In this document: positions 25,543 through 33,019 of the stretch, piece after piece
How positions within the stretch are numbered: position 1 is the stretch's first letter
Layout of the letters: every line of letters begins with the position of its first letter
Source of the DNA: Phycisphaerae bacterium
GTDB taxonomy: Bacteria > Planctomycetota > Phycisphaerae > Sedimentisphaerales > Anaerobacaceae
Assembly: GCA_012744475.1 (NCBI GenBank)
Contig: JAAYBV010000007.1
Span: 26,972 to 90,971, forward strand
Direction of reading: 5' to 3'
DNA: 64,000 nt
Position numbers and translations under genes: made by a program
The notes under the pieces: model-generated
Told to the model about the DNA's origin: nothing
The model's input: only the letters and a program-made list of their open reading frames with translations
Databases searched by the model: none

Positions 25543-26451
25543 ATGAACGGCCACACTCGAACGCTCGTCGGTTTCAGTTTGCTCGCCCTGCTGCTGGCCA
25601 TGTTCCCTGCCGCCTGCATCGCCGCTGAGCCTTCGGTCACTGTGCTCTGGCCCGCCGGAGGGCCCGGCGCCAAGGGCGCCGCCGACGGCGACATCCCCAA
25701 ACTGACGATCTATCTGCCGGACAAGGACAAGGCGACCGGCGCGGCCATCGTGATCTGCCCCGGCGGCGGCTATGGCCATCTGGCGATGGACCACGAAGGA
25801 CATCAGATCGCCCAGTGGCTGAACTCCTTCGGCGTTGCCGGCTTCATCCTCCAGTACCGCCACCGCAACAGCGGCGCCGGCTACGGCCACCCTGCTCCGC
25901 TCCAGGACGTCCAGCGGGCGATTCGCACCGTGCGCAGCGGCGCGGACCGGTGGAGCGTGAAGCCCGATCGCATCGGCGTTCTGGGCTTCTCTGCCGGCGG
26001 GCATCTGGCCTCGACCGCCGTGACGCACTTCGACGACAAAGTGTATGACCCGCGCGACGAGATCGACAAGGCCGGCGCCCGGCCCGACTTCGGCGTGCTG
26101 ATCTACCCGGTGATTTCTTTCGTCGAGCCGTTCACGCACGTCGGCTCGCGCCAGAACCTGCTCGGAGCCGACGCCGGCAAAGAGCTGATCGAGAAGTTCT
26201 CCAACGAAAGGCAGGTGACCGCGCAGACTCCGCCGTGCTTCCTGATCCACACCTGGGAGGATACGGGCGTGCCGGCCGAGAACAGCGTCTACTTCTGCCT
26301 CGCCATGCGAAAGGCCAGGGTGCCCGTCGAGATGCACCTGTTCGCCAGAGGCCCGCACGGCTTCGGGCTGGGCCAGAAGATCGAAGGCACCTCCGCCTGG
26401 CCGACCCTCTGCCAGAACTGGATGAAGGTCTCCGGCTTCCTCGGGAAATAG
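25543..26451 (+). CDS. Secreted alpha/beta-hydrolase (acetyl-esterase-like)
   Basis: 302 residues with a signal peptide ending near CIAAE. The alpha/beta-hydrolase landmarks are the oxyanion loop CPGGGYGHLA, the nucleophile elbow GFSAGGH (Ser150), an Asp in HTWEDTGVP (about 240) and a His in GPHGFG (about 271). This set matches BD-FAE/acetylxylan-esterase-like hydrolases that remove acetyl groups from plant or algal glycans. AGGAGGA precedes the ATG. It is cotranscribed with the E2-like acyltransferase, which is an odd pairing: one enzyme handles acyl-CoA, the other removes acyl groups outside the cell. Substrate not determined. Confidence 0.9.
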   Translation: MNGHTRTLVGFSLLALLLAMFPAACIAAEPSVTVLWPAGGPGAKGAADGDIPKLTIYLPDKDKATGAAIVICPGGGYGHLAMDHEGHQIAQWLNSFGVAGFILQYRHRNSGAGYGHPAPLQDVQRAIRTVRSGADRWSVKPDRIGVLGFSAGGHLASTAVTHFDDKVYDPRDEIDKAGARPDFGVLIYPVISFVEPFTHVGSRQNLLGADAGKELIEKFSNERQVTAQTPPCFLIHTWEDTGVPAENSVYFCLAMRKARVPVEMHLFARGPHGFGLGQKIEGTSAWPTLCQNWMKVSGFLGK

Positions 26452-26470
26452 AACTGCAGCGTGGCACTCG

Positions 26471-27838
26471 TCACTGCGAGCTGCCGGCTCCGTCCGACGC
26501 AGGTGGCGCCGGGTCGTTCGGAGCGTCGCTGTCGGCGTGCGAATCCTGCGACCGGCGGGGCGGGGGGATCGGATAGCTCTTCAGCGGGGGCGGGTTGTAC
26601 CGTCGCGGCAGCGGCGGATGGATCTCGCGAATCTCGATCGGCGCCGATTCGGAGCCTTCGGCCTGCGACTCCATCGCGCTATCGCCTTCGACCGGTGACG
26701 CGGGTGGCAGCCTCAAGTCCTGCGGACTTGGGGATGGTTCCACGCCTTCAGAGTCGCCCGGCACCGATGGCGGCTCATGTCCCCCGCCGGACCAGGACTG
26801 AAGCTCCGACTCGACGATGGCCTCGACGTCGTCGGAAGGGTTCGCTTCGGCAGCAAGCGGAACCGGCTCGCCGACCTCCCCGAGCAAGCCGTCCATCTCA
26901 TCGGAGGTCACGCCGGCCTCCGGCTCAACCGTAGCCGCCTTGGGTTCCCACTCGACGCGCGTGGCTTCCGCCGGAGCGACCCGGGCGGCAGGCTCGACTT
27001 CGGGCACAGATTCCTGCTCGGCGTGCGACTCGGCGCTGAGTTCCGCCTCCGATTCGACACCCAGAAAGAACCGTGCGACGCGCCGGTAGTCCTCGGCGCC
27101 GTTGCAGGTGGGGTCGTATTCGAAGATGGTCTGGCCGTAGCTTGGCGCCTCGGCCAGCTTGATATTGCGTCGGATGAACGTCGGTACCAGACGCGCATCG
27201 GCCCACGCGCACGCCGAGCCGCGCGCGTTCTCGAGGAACCGCTCGATGTCCGCACGCACTTCATTCGGCAGCGACGCCCGCGTGTCGAACATGCACAGCA
27301 GCACGCCGCTGACCTTCAGGTCCCGATTGATCCGCCGGTTGACCAGATCGACCGTCTGGAGCAGCTTGCCGAAGCCCTGAAGCGCCAGGAAGTGCGGCTG
27401 GAGCGGGATCAGCACCTCCTGAGAGGCCGCCAGCGCGTTGAGCGAGAGCAACCCCAGCGACGGGGCGCAGTCGATCAGGCAGAAGTCGAACCGGTCCTGG
27501 CTGGCCTGCATCGCCTCGCGAAGGATGATCTCCCGTCCGACCACGCTGACCAGCTCCGTCTCGGCGCCGACCAGATCGATATTGGCGCCCAGCAGCCAGA
27601 GATTGGAGCGGACCATCATGAGGCTCTGCTCGAACTCGGCCGACTGCATCAGTACTTCGTACGAGCCGGGACGGACCGACTGAGGCTCGATGCCCAGATG
27701 GATCGTCAGGTGCGCCTGCGGGTCGAGATCGATGACTACGACCCTCTGACCCAGGGCCGCCAAGGCCGCCGCGGTGTTGGCAGTCGTGGTCGTCTTGCCC
27801 ACGCCGCCCTTCTGGTTTAGGACTGCAATCGTTCTCAA
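26471..27838 (-). CDS. ParA/MinD-family ATPase with long acidic, proline-rich tail
   Basis: About 455 residues. The TTG at 27838 is preferred over the GTG at 27868. It has GAGGT upstream, overlaps the nusB stop (TTGA) and gives the canonical N-terminus MRTIAVLNQKGGVGKTTT. Deviant Walker A KGGVGKT, DLDPQAHLT, the Walker B-like CLIDCAPSLG and the RRNIKLAEAPSYGQ motif mark a ParA of the chromosome or cargo-positioning type. Residues about 255-455 form a Glu/Ala/Pro-rich low-complexity tail ending in PPPLKSYPIPPPRRS, unusual for ParA. No parB or parS was seen. The tail includes an in-frame dispersed repeat (26702-26738). Last gene of the ribH-nusB operon; its cargo is unknown. Confidence 0.9.
   Translation of the reverse strand: MRTIAVLNQKGGVGKTTTTANTAAALAALGQRVVVIDLDPQAHLTIHLGIEPQSVRPGSYEVLMQSAEFEQSLMMVRSNLWLLGANIDLVGAETELVSVVGREIILREAMQASQDRFDFCLIDCAPSLGLLSLNALAASQEVLIPLQPHFLALQGFGKLLQTVDLVNRRINRDLKVSGVLLCMFDTRASLPNEVRADIERFLENARGSACAWADARLVPTFIRRNIKLAEAPSYGQTIFEYDPTCNGAEDYRRVARFFLGVESEAELSAESHAEQESVPEVEPAARVAPAEATRVEWEPKAATVEPEAGVTSDEMDGLLGEVGEPVPLAAEANPSDDVEAIVESELQSWSGGGHEPPSVPGDSEGVEPSPSPQDLRLPPASPVEGDSAMESQAEGSESAPIEIREIHPPLPRRYNPPPLKSYPIPPPRRSQDSHADSDAPNDPAPPASDGAGSSQ
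26702..26738. repeat. GTGGCAGCCTCAA hairpin element, copy 4 (in frame in parA-like gene)
   Basis: GGGTGGCAGCCTCAAGTCC, a TGC loop, then GGACTTGGGGATGGT. On the coding strand it encodes about 13 residues of the ParA tail (near 367-379, EPSPSPQDLRLPP). Stem bases differ from the other copies but remain paired. Confidence 0.78.
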
Positions 27839-28290
27839 CCTGTCGACCTCGGCTTGTCTTCCATGCACTGCGGGTTCGTGTTGAGTCTCTTCAAAACCGC
27901 GTCGAGCACGCCGTTGACGAACGGGCCCGATTTCTCGGTACTGTACTTCTTGGCCAGCTCGATCGCCTCATTGATCACCACCTTGGGCGGGATGTCACTA
28001 CAGCACTTCAACTGATAAACCGCCAGACGAAGGATGCTCTTGTCCACGGGCGACAGACGCGAGAACTGCCAGCGGATGGTCGCGGTGACGATCAGCTCGT
28101 CACAGACCTCGACGTGCTCCCACGTCCCTTGCGTCCATTCCCAGGCCAGTTTGCGGGTGCGCTCGTCGGGCTCGTTGACGGTGAAGAACTCGCCCATCAG
28201 ACGCGGGAGCAGCTCGGCCCCTTGAACGTCCAACTGATAGAGCGCCTGGATCGCCAGCTCTCTGGCCCGTGTTCGTTTGTCAATATGCAT
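27835..28290 (-). CDS. nusB: Transcription antitermination factor NusB
   Basis: About 151 residues from ATG 28290; an upstream TTG at 28314 is less likely. The all-helical NusB signature is clear: RTRARELAIQALYQLDVQG near the N-terminus, WQFSRLSPVDKSILRLAVYQL and PPKVVINEAIELAKKYSTEKSGPFVNGVLDAVLK near the C-terminus (shown here by their family positions). NusB with NusE (S10) binds boxA RNA and allows rRNA antitermination. It follows ribH by 41 bases, the classical ribH-nusB pairing, and its stop overlaps the start of the ParA gene. Confidence 0.97.
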   Translation of the reverse strand: MHIDKRTRARELAIQALYQLDVQGAELLPRLMGEFFTVNEPDERTRKLAWEWTQGTWEHVEVCDELIVTATIRWQFSRLSPVDKSILRLAVYQLKCCSDIPPKVVINEAIELAKKYSTEKSGPFVNGVLDAVLKRLNTNPQCMEDKPRSTG

Positions 28291-28331
28291 CCCGATGCGA
28301 GCGTCCTTGCACAAAAGTGCGGTTGCCGCGA

Positions 28332-28796
28332 CTATAGCTGCCCCATGACGCTGGTCATTTCCATGGCGGTCATCGCGGCGTTGGCGCCGGCGTTGCCCAT
28401 CTTCGTGCCGGCCCTCTCAACCGCCTGTTCGAGCGTCTCGCAGGTCAGCACGCCGAAGACCGTCGGGACCGACGTGTCGTAGTTGATCTGCCCGATGCCC
28501 CGAACAACCTGCTGAAACACCGCTTCGTAGTGTCCGGTCTGACCCCGGATGACGGCGCCCAGGCAGATGACCGCGGCGAACTTGCCGCTGTCGGCCAGCT
28601 TCTTGGCCGCGACGGTGATCTCGCAGGCGCCAGGTACCCAGACCACCGAGATCTGCTCGTCGGAGGCGCCGTGACGCTGGAGGCAATCGATCGCGCCGCC
28701 GAGAAGCTTCGACGTGATGAACTCGTTGAACCGGCTGACGACGATGCCATATTTGCCCTTGCCGGCTGTGATCTGGCCTTTGATTTCCTGGATCAT
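28332..28796 (-). CDS. ribH: 6,7-dimethyl-8-ribityllumazine synthase
   Basis: 154 residues, the usual family length, from ATG 28796 with GGAGAG eight bases upstream. It joins 5-amino-6-ribitylaminouracil and 3,4-dihydroxy-2-butanone 4-phosphate, the penultimate step of riboflavin synthesis, as an icosahedral or pentameric assembly in the cytoplasm. Visible motifs: VVSRFNEFIT (substrate loop), VPGACEI, LGAVIRGQTGHYEAV with the catalytic His, and the GVLTCET segment. It heads the ribH-nusB-parA operon. No FMN riboswitch is apparent in the 77-base leader. Confidence 0.97.
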   Translation of the reverse strand: MIQEIKGQITAGKGKYGIVVSRFNEFITSKLLGGAIDCLQRHGASDEQISVVWVPGACEITVAAKKLADSGKFAAVICLGAVIRGQTGHYEAVFQQVVRGIGQINYDTSVPTVFGVLTCETLEQAVERAGTKMGNAGANAAMTAMEMTSVMGQL

Positions 28797-28879
28797 GATC
28801 TGGACTCTCCACGCTCTCGGTCGGTCACGCCAACCGATCCTACAAAACGGACCTTCCCGCCTTGTCACTTTACCGGCTT

Positions 28880-28908
28880 ATTATAGGATGCTTGGCGGCG
28901 CGTTTCCA
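28880..28908 (-). promoter_or_regulatory. Sigma-70-type promoter of ribH-nusB-parA
   Basis: On the - strand, TGGAAA (28908-28903), a 17-base spacer and a perfect TATAAT (28885-28880). Start near 28873, about 77 bases before the ribH ATG. Confidence 0.7.
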
Positions 28909-29021
28909 CAAAAACCCCTGTCGCCGCCGCCGGCCTGCTCGCAAACAGGCGCAACACCTTGTCAAAAAACACTTTACGTCATCGAGAATTGGCCGGCCCT
29001 CCACCTGGCGCGCAAAGCAAC

Positions 29022-29047
29022 GGCGGCACCGCCGATCCGGTGCCGCC
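29022..29047 (-). terminator. Strong hairpin after the hsp20 pair
   Basis: GGCGGCACC (29022-29030) pairs with GGTGCCGCC (29039-29047), a nine-base GC stem with an eight-base loop, 35 bases past the hsp20 stop. The downstream tract is not T-rich (GTTGCTTT), so intrinsic termination is only likely. Confidence 0.45.
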
Positions 29048-29081
29048 TGATGGGGAACTGCCTCGAAACCACTTACGACGT

Positions 29082-29477
29082 TTAGCTGCTGCGGATTTGG
29101 ATGCGTTTCGGTTTGGCCTCTTCCGGCTTGTTGATGCGGACGGTCAGCACGCCCGCGTTCATCTCGGCGCTGATATGGCCGGCGTCGACGTCGTTGGGCA
29201 GAGTGAACTCGCGGCGGTAGTCGCCGATTCGCGTCTCCCGGTAGACCGGCGTTCCGGACTCCTCGGGATCGACCTTGCCCGTGACGATCAGCGTGCCTTT
29301 GTCGACGGTGATGTCCGCGTTCTCTTTCCGAACGCCGGGCATGTCGTACCGAAGGGTCAACCCGTCCGGCGTTTCACTGGTGTCGACCGGGGGCACGAAA
29401 TACTGTTGTGTCTGCTCTTCTCTTCGCGTCACCGCCGCGTGCTGCGGCCGGGTGATGTCCTGCTGATTCGGTGCCAT
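29082..29477 (-). CDS. Small heat-shock protein, Hsp20 family (distal gene)
   Basis: About 131 residues from ATG 29477, with GGAGG nine bases upstream. The alpha-crystallin domain spans about residues 25-125: PPVDTSETPDGLTLRYDMPGVRKE-type opening (read by position), the conserved A-x-x-x-x-G-V-L-x-V-x-x-P match NAGVLTVRINKPEE, and a C-terminal KPKRIQI I-x-I anchoring motif. ATP-independent holdase that keeps unfolding proteins soluble. It lies 54 bases after the other hsp20 gene; the two differ in sequence and may co-assemble. Confidence 0.95.
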   Translation of the reverse strand: MAPNQQDITRPQHAAVTRREEQTQQYFVPPVDTSETPDGLTLRYDMPGVRKENADITVDKGTLIVTGKVDPEESGTPVYRETRIGDYRREFTLPNDVDAGHISAEMNAGVLTVRINKPEEAKPKRIQIRSS

Positions 29478-29531
29478 AGCTCTCAACCTCCCATCAAACG
29501 ATAACGGTCCTGTTGTCGCCGTTGGGTCCTC

Positions 29532-29966
29532 TTACGATGCAATCTTGATCTTCTTTGCCTTCGCTTCTTCGGCCTTCTCCATGTACACGCGCAGCACGCC
29601 GTCGCGGTACTCGGCCTTGACCGAGTTCGTGTCGACCGGAGTGGGCAATGTCACTGTCCGCGTGAATGCCCCCATCGGTCTCTCGCGCCGGTAGTAGCGC
29701 TCCTGCTCGGACTCCTCGACCTTGCGCTCGCCCTTGATGGTCAGCGAATCGCCCAGCACGGTCAGCTCGAAGTCGCCGCTCTTCATCCCCGGCGCCTCGG
29801 CGGTCATCACGAGCGCCTGGCCCTGGTCGTATACGTTGATCGCCGGGAAGGTGCCACGCGGCACACTCCGAAGACTCAACGGACGACCCACCGCATTGAG
29901 GATCCGATCCATCTCTTCCAGCGTCTTGCCCACGTCAAAGAATGGTGACCAGTTCTCGAACCACAT
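29532..29966 (-). CDS. Small heat-shock protein, Hsp20 family (promoter-proximal gene)
   Basis: About 144 residues from ATG 29966 with GGGAGGT eight bases upstream. The N-terminal arm MWFENWSPFFDVGKTLEEM contains the WSPF aromatic patch common in class A small heat-shock proteins. The alpha-crystallin domain follows: PAINVYDQGQALVMTAEAPG-like opening, then ERYYRRERPMGAFTRTV, then RDGVLRVYMEKAEE. A terminal KKIKIAS gives the I-x-I-like anchor. It is the first gene after a consensus sigma-54 promoter, so its heat or stress control probably differs from the HrcA or sigma-32 systems; no CIRCE element was found. Confidence 0.95.
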   Translation of the reverse strand: MWFENWSPFFDVGKTLEEMDRILNAVGRPLSLRSVPRGTFPAINVYDQGQALVMTAEAPGMKSGDFELTVLGDSLTIKGERKVEESEQERYYRRERPMGAFTRTVTLPTPVDTNSVKAEYRDGVLRVYMEKAEEAKAKKIKIAS

Positions 29967-30046
29967 CGTCAGTACCTCCCAGGGTCTCCACCAACTCTTC
30001 TGCGGCATCCATGCCTTCATGCCTTTTCCACTCTACAATCCACTGT

Positions 30047-30062
30047 TGCAAACTGCGTGCCA
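30047..30062 (-). promoter_or_regulatory. Sigma-54 promoter of the hsp20 pair
   Basis: On the - strand the sequence reads TGGCACG, four bases, TTGCA, an exact match to the -24/-12 consensus (TGGCACG-N4-TTGCW). The start would fall near 30036, about 70 bases upstream of the first hsp20 ATG. No sigma-70 or sigma-32 boxes of similar quality are seen here. Confidence 0.75.
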
Positions 30063-30135
30063 GAACACATGCACTCTTCTCAACCCTCTGTAATATCACA
30101 TGTTAGACATACCCTCACGCGTGTGCCACCCCGCC

Positions 30136-30150
30136 AGAATCTGCCATTCT
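30136..30150 (-). promoter_or_regulatory. Possible enhancer-type inverted repeat upstream of the sigma-54 promoter
   Basis: AGAAT, five bases, ATTCT on the - strand, about 80-100 bases upstream of the sigma-54 boxes, the usual distance for a bacterial enhancer-binding protein. A single short site, so tentative. Confidence 0.3.
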
Positions 30151-30513
30151 TGCAGACGCCCGCGGTGCCGTCGCGGACGTGATCTGACATGTGTGTGCCA
30201 GCAACAGATCATTGGGCTTGAGGGTTCGGCGCTGGACCTGGACTGAGCGGCGGCAGCTCGGGGGTTATGAGACGGTTTGCGCGGGGTGGAGGAAGAAGGG
30301 TTCGCGTTGGGGTTATCGGACGGGGACGGTTAGGCGGGGGTTCGGCCAAGCTTCATTCTGCAAGGGACTTATGCACAGGCGCGGGCAGCGAGCCGGGCGG
30401 GCGAAAAGGACTTCGCCGGCGGCGGAAAACGGGTTAAGAGCCTGCCGTCAGCGGGCGATATAGCCGGGTGTAGTCAGGCTGTACCCTGGGAACGCTGGAG
30501 GCAAGCAACGACG
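30151..30513. other. Intergenic region before the TPR gene
   Basis: 363 bases with marked G-richness on the + strand (30220-30350) and one perfect DnaA-type box, TTATGCACA (30369-30377). No gene or clean promoter was found. Confidence 0.4.
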
Positions 30514-31887
30514 ATGCTGTTCGACGATATGGAGTTCGGGACCTACGACCGCGCCGAGCGCAACGCCCGCAAGGCTTATGAGCTGTACGAAGACGGCCAG
30601 ATGGCCCAGGCGCTCGTGGAGCTGGACCTGGCTCTGGAGATCAACCCGACCAACAGCGCCTGGCACTTCAACAAGGGCCTGACGCTCGACTCCATCAGCC
30701 GGTTCAGCGAGGCGATCGAAGCGTACGAGGCGGCGCTGGAGCTGAGCCCGGGCGATCTGGAGATCCTCAACTCGCTGGGCGTCGATTATACCCGCACCGG
30801 ACAGTACGACCGGGCGATCGCCACGTTCGAGTACATCCAGCAGCTTGACTCGCGATTCGAGCCGTGCTACTGCAATCGCATCATCACCTACACCGAGATG
30901 GGTCTGCACGACCAGGCCGAGCAGATGTTCTACCTCGCCCAGCAGCTCGAGCCCGACTGCGCCCTGTGCTACTACAACATCGGCAACAGCCTCTTCGCAC
31001 GCGGTCAGTACAAGAAGGCCGTCCAGTGCTGGCTCAAAACCGCCGAACTCGAACCGAGCCATCCGCAGATCCACTATCGCATCGCGCAGGCTTACTGGTC
31101 GCACGGCGACCCCGTCGAGGCGCGCGAGCATTTCCTGTCGGAGCTGCGCGCCAATCCGGGCGACATCGAAGTCATCATGGACTTCGCGCTGTTTCTTCTG
31201 GAGCTCGGTGACATCGCCTCGTCGCGCGAGAAGTTCCGCCGCATCCTCGAACTCGACCCGGACTTCGCGCCGGCGCTGTTCTATCTCGGCGAGATCGCAT
31301 TCAATCAGAACGATCTGACCCGCGCCGAACGTCTGTTCCGGCAGGCGCTCGATCGCGACTCGACGCTGGCCGGCCCACACTATCGCATGGCCCAGTGCGC
31401 GCTGGCCAACGGCCGGCCGAAGGAGGCCCGGGCGTGCCTGATGGCCGAACTGGAGCTCGACATCGAGGAGGCGGGCACGCTGATCTCGATGGGCTCGATG
31501 TTCCTGACCCTGGGCGACAACGACAACGCCATCGGCTGCCTGCTGCGCGCCAGCAATCTCGACATGACCAATCCCGACGCCCACTACTACCTCGGCGTCG
31601 GCGCCGCCAACAAGGGCCACCTGGACGATGCGGCGCAGTTCTTCGCGCACGCCCTCGACATAGACCCGGAACACCTCGGCGCGCTGCGCGACTCGGCCTT
31701 CACGTACGTGGCCGCCGGTCGAATGGACAAAGCGGCCGAACGCGTCCGGCGGGCCCGCGTCCTGATGCCCAGCGACAGCCGGCTTCGCATGCTCGATTAC
31801 AGTCTCCGCGTGCTTGCCGTGGGCCGGGGCATCACCGACGCGTTCCGCAAGCTCGATCCGCGTCGGCTCCTGAAGCGCCGCCGCTGA
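30514..31887 (+). CDS. Tetratricopeptide-repeat protein
   Basis: 457 residues made almost wholly of about 12 tandem TPR units from residue 10 to 430. Examples of the 34-residue pattern are ALVELDLALEINPTNSAWHFN, EAIEAYEAALELSPGDLEI and AAQFFAHALDIDPEHLGAL read at the expected spacing (A at 8 and 20, P at 32). There is no signal peptide or membrane helix, so a cytoplasmic protein-interaction scaffold is likely. The last 25 residues are very basic (RRLLKRRR). GGAGG lies about 12 bases before the ATG, rather far. It precedes the ECF sigma operon on the same strand by about 100 bases, but no functional link is proven. Confidence 0.9.
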   Translation: MLFDDMEFGTYDRAERNARKAYELYEDGQMAQALVELDLALEINPTNSAWHFNKGLTLDSISRFSEAIEAYEAALELSPGDLEILNSLGVDYTRTGQYDRAIATFEYIQQLDSRFEPCYCNRIITYTEMGLHDQAEQMFYLAQQLEPDCALCYYNIGNSLFARGQYKKAVQCWLKTAELEPSHPQIHYRIAQAYWSHGDPVEAREHFLSELRANPGDIEVIMDFALFLLELGDIASSREKFRRILELDPDFAPALFYLGEIAFNQNDLTRAERLFRQALDRDSTLAGPHYRMAQCALANGRPKEARACLMAELELDIEEAGTLISMGSMFLTLGDNDNAIGCLLRASNLDMTNPDAHYYLGVGAANKGHLDDAAQFFAHALDIDPEHLGALRDSAFTYVAAGRMDKAAERVRRARVLMPSDSRLRMLDYSLRVLAVGRGITDAFRKLDPRRLLKRRR

Positions 31888-31943
31888 CACAACGGCTGCG
31901 GCTCACAGCCACCCTGCGATTCTTCCATTTCTCCCAACAGGCG

Positions 31944-31977
31944 GGAACTTTCGCCGGCCTCCGTCCGACTTTAGAAT
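31944..31977 (+). promoter_or_regulatory. Tentative promoter of the ECF sigma operon
   Basis: Two overlapping possibilities: GGAAC (31944-31948), 17 bases, CGAC (31966-31969), resembling autoregulated ECF promoters; and TAGAAT (31972-31977), a good -10 box but with a poor -35. Neither is conclusive. Confidence 0.3.
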
Positions 31978-31989
31978 GGACGCACAGGC

Positions 31990-32493
31990 ATGGCACGCAC
32001 GTTCCAAACCGAGTTCGATCAGTTCTGGAGACAGACCTGCGGCAAGGTCCGGGCGTACATGTTCTGCGCATCCAACAGCGCCAGCGATGCCGACGACCTG
32101 GCCCAGGAGTGCTACCTGCGTGCCTTTCGCAACTGGGACCGGTTCGACGAGCGGGGCAGCCGGCAGGCATGGCTGTTCGCCATCGCGCGAAACACGCAGA
32201 CCGACTGGTTCCGCAAGCGAGGCCGCGACGCACGCGTGCTCGAACGGAGCCTTGTGGAGCGGGCATCCGAGGCTTCGCCGCCAGAGCTTGACGACGCCGA
32301 AGCCCTCTGGCGGGCGATTGGCCGACTGACCGCAGAACATCGGGAGATCGTCCACCTGAGGTTCGGGGCGGACCTGAGCTACGACGAGATCGCCCGGACG
32401 CTGAACGTGCCGGTCGGGACGGTCCGCTCGCGGCTGCATCGCGCCTTGAAGGCCATACGAGAACAAATGGAGGAAGTCCGGAATGAAACGTGA
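31990..32493 (+). CDS. ECF-type RNA polymerase sigma factor
   Basis: 167 residues. Region 2 is recognisable in ASDADDLAQECYLRAFRNWDRFDERGSRQAWLFAIARN (D-x-x-Q-E and W-L-x-x-I-x-R-N, about 30-72). Region 4 is in RLTAEHREIVHLRFGADLSYDEIARTLNVPVGTVRSRLHRAL (about 115-157), a helix-turn-helix that reads the -35 box. There is no region 1 or 3, as in ECF sigmas. The next gene overlaps by 11 bases and encodes a one-pass membrane protein, the usual sigma/anti-sigma layout. The signal sensed is unknown. Confidence 0.93.
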   Translation: MARTFQTEFDQFWRQTCGKVRAYMFCASNSASDADDLAQECYLRAFRNWDRFDERGSRQAWLFAIARNTQTDWFRKRGRDARVLERSLVERASEASPPELDDAEALWRAIGRLTAEHREIVHLRFGADLSYDEIARTLNVPVGTVRSRLHRALKAIREQMEEVRNET

Positions 32494-33019
32494 GACGATC
32501 GAACGGCTTGCCATGGACCGCGCGCTTGGCGAGCTGAACGAAGATGCCGCTACGTTGTTCGAGACCTATCTGGCCGAACACGCCGAAGCGAGGCAGTGGG
32601 CCGAACCGATGACGCAGACCTGCATCCGAACGCGCCAAGCCATCGCGCAGAAGACGCAGCCGTCATCAGCCCAATTGGCTCCGCCCAAGCCATTCCGCGT
32701 GGATTGGAGCGCGCTGGCGCGCTGGGCGGCGGTGATCGCAGTCGCCGCGATCCTCGGAGCCGCCATCGGACGCCGATCCGCGCCCTCGCCGACACCAGAG
32801 CCCGAGACTGTCATCGTTCGGACCGTCCCGCGCCAAGCCGGCGCGGAAGGCTGGCGACGCGTCCTGGGCGAGACCGAAGAGGGCTTCTGGCAGACCAAGG
32901 CGGTCGCCATGCTGCAATCGCAGCCACGCGAAGTCCAACGCTCGACCGAGTCAGGGCCGAGCCTTTGGGATCGATACCGACAGTTCAGAAAGGAGCGGAG
33001 CCGTGAAAAGGTCTATTGA
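32483..33019 (+). CDS. Anti-sigma-factor-like single-pass membrane protein
   Basis: 178 residues from ATG 32483, with GGAGGAAG upstream, inside the end of the sigma gene. The N-terminal 45 residues (ERLAMDRALGELNEDAATLFETYLAEHAEARQW) resemble the sigma-binding domain of ECF anti-sigma factors but lack the H-x3-C-x2-C zinc motif. One membrane helix lies near residues 73-91 (WAAVIAVAAILGAAIG), followed by a Pro-rich spacer and a charged outer domain of about 80 residues. Position and layout are the main support. It overlaps the downstream lipoprotein gene by 17 bases, so all three are translated together. Confidence 0.75.
   Translation: MKRETIERLAMDRALGELNEDAATLFETYLAEHAEARQWAEPMTQTCIRTRQAIAQKTQPSSAQLAPPKPFRVDWSALARWAAVIAVAAILGAAIGRRSAPSPTPEPETVIVRTVPRQAGAEGWRRVLGETEEGFWQTKAVAMLQSQPREVQRSTESGPSLWDRYRQFRKERSREKVY

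Noticed and set aside
30220..30440. G-rich stretch considered as an RNA gene or coding region
   Set aside because: No family signature, no stable overall fold and no supported reading frame were found.
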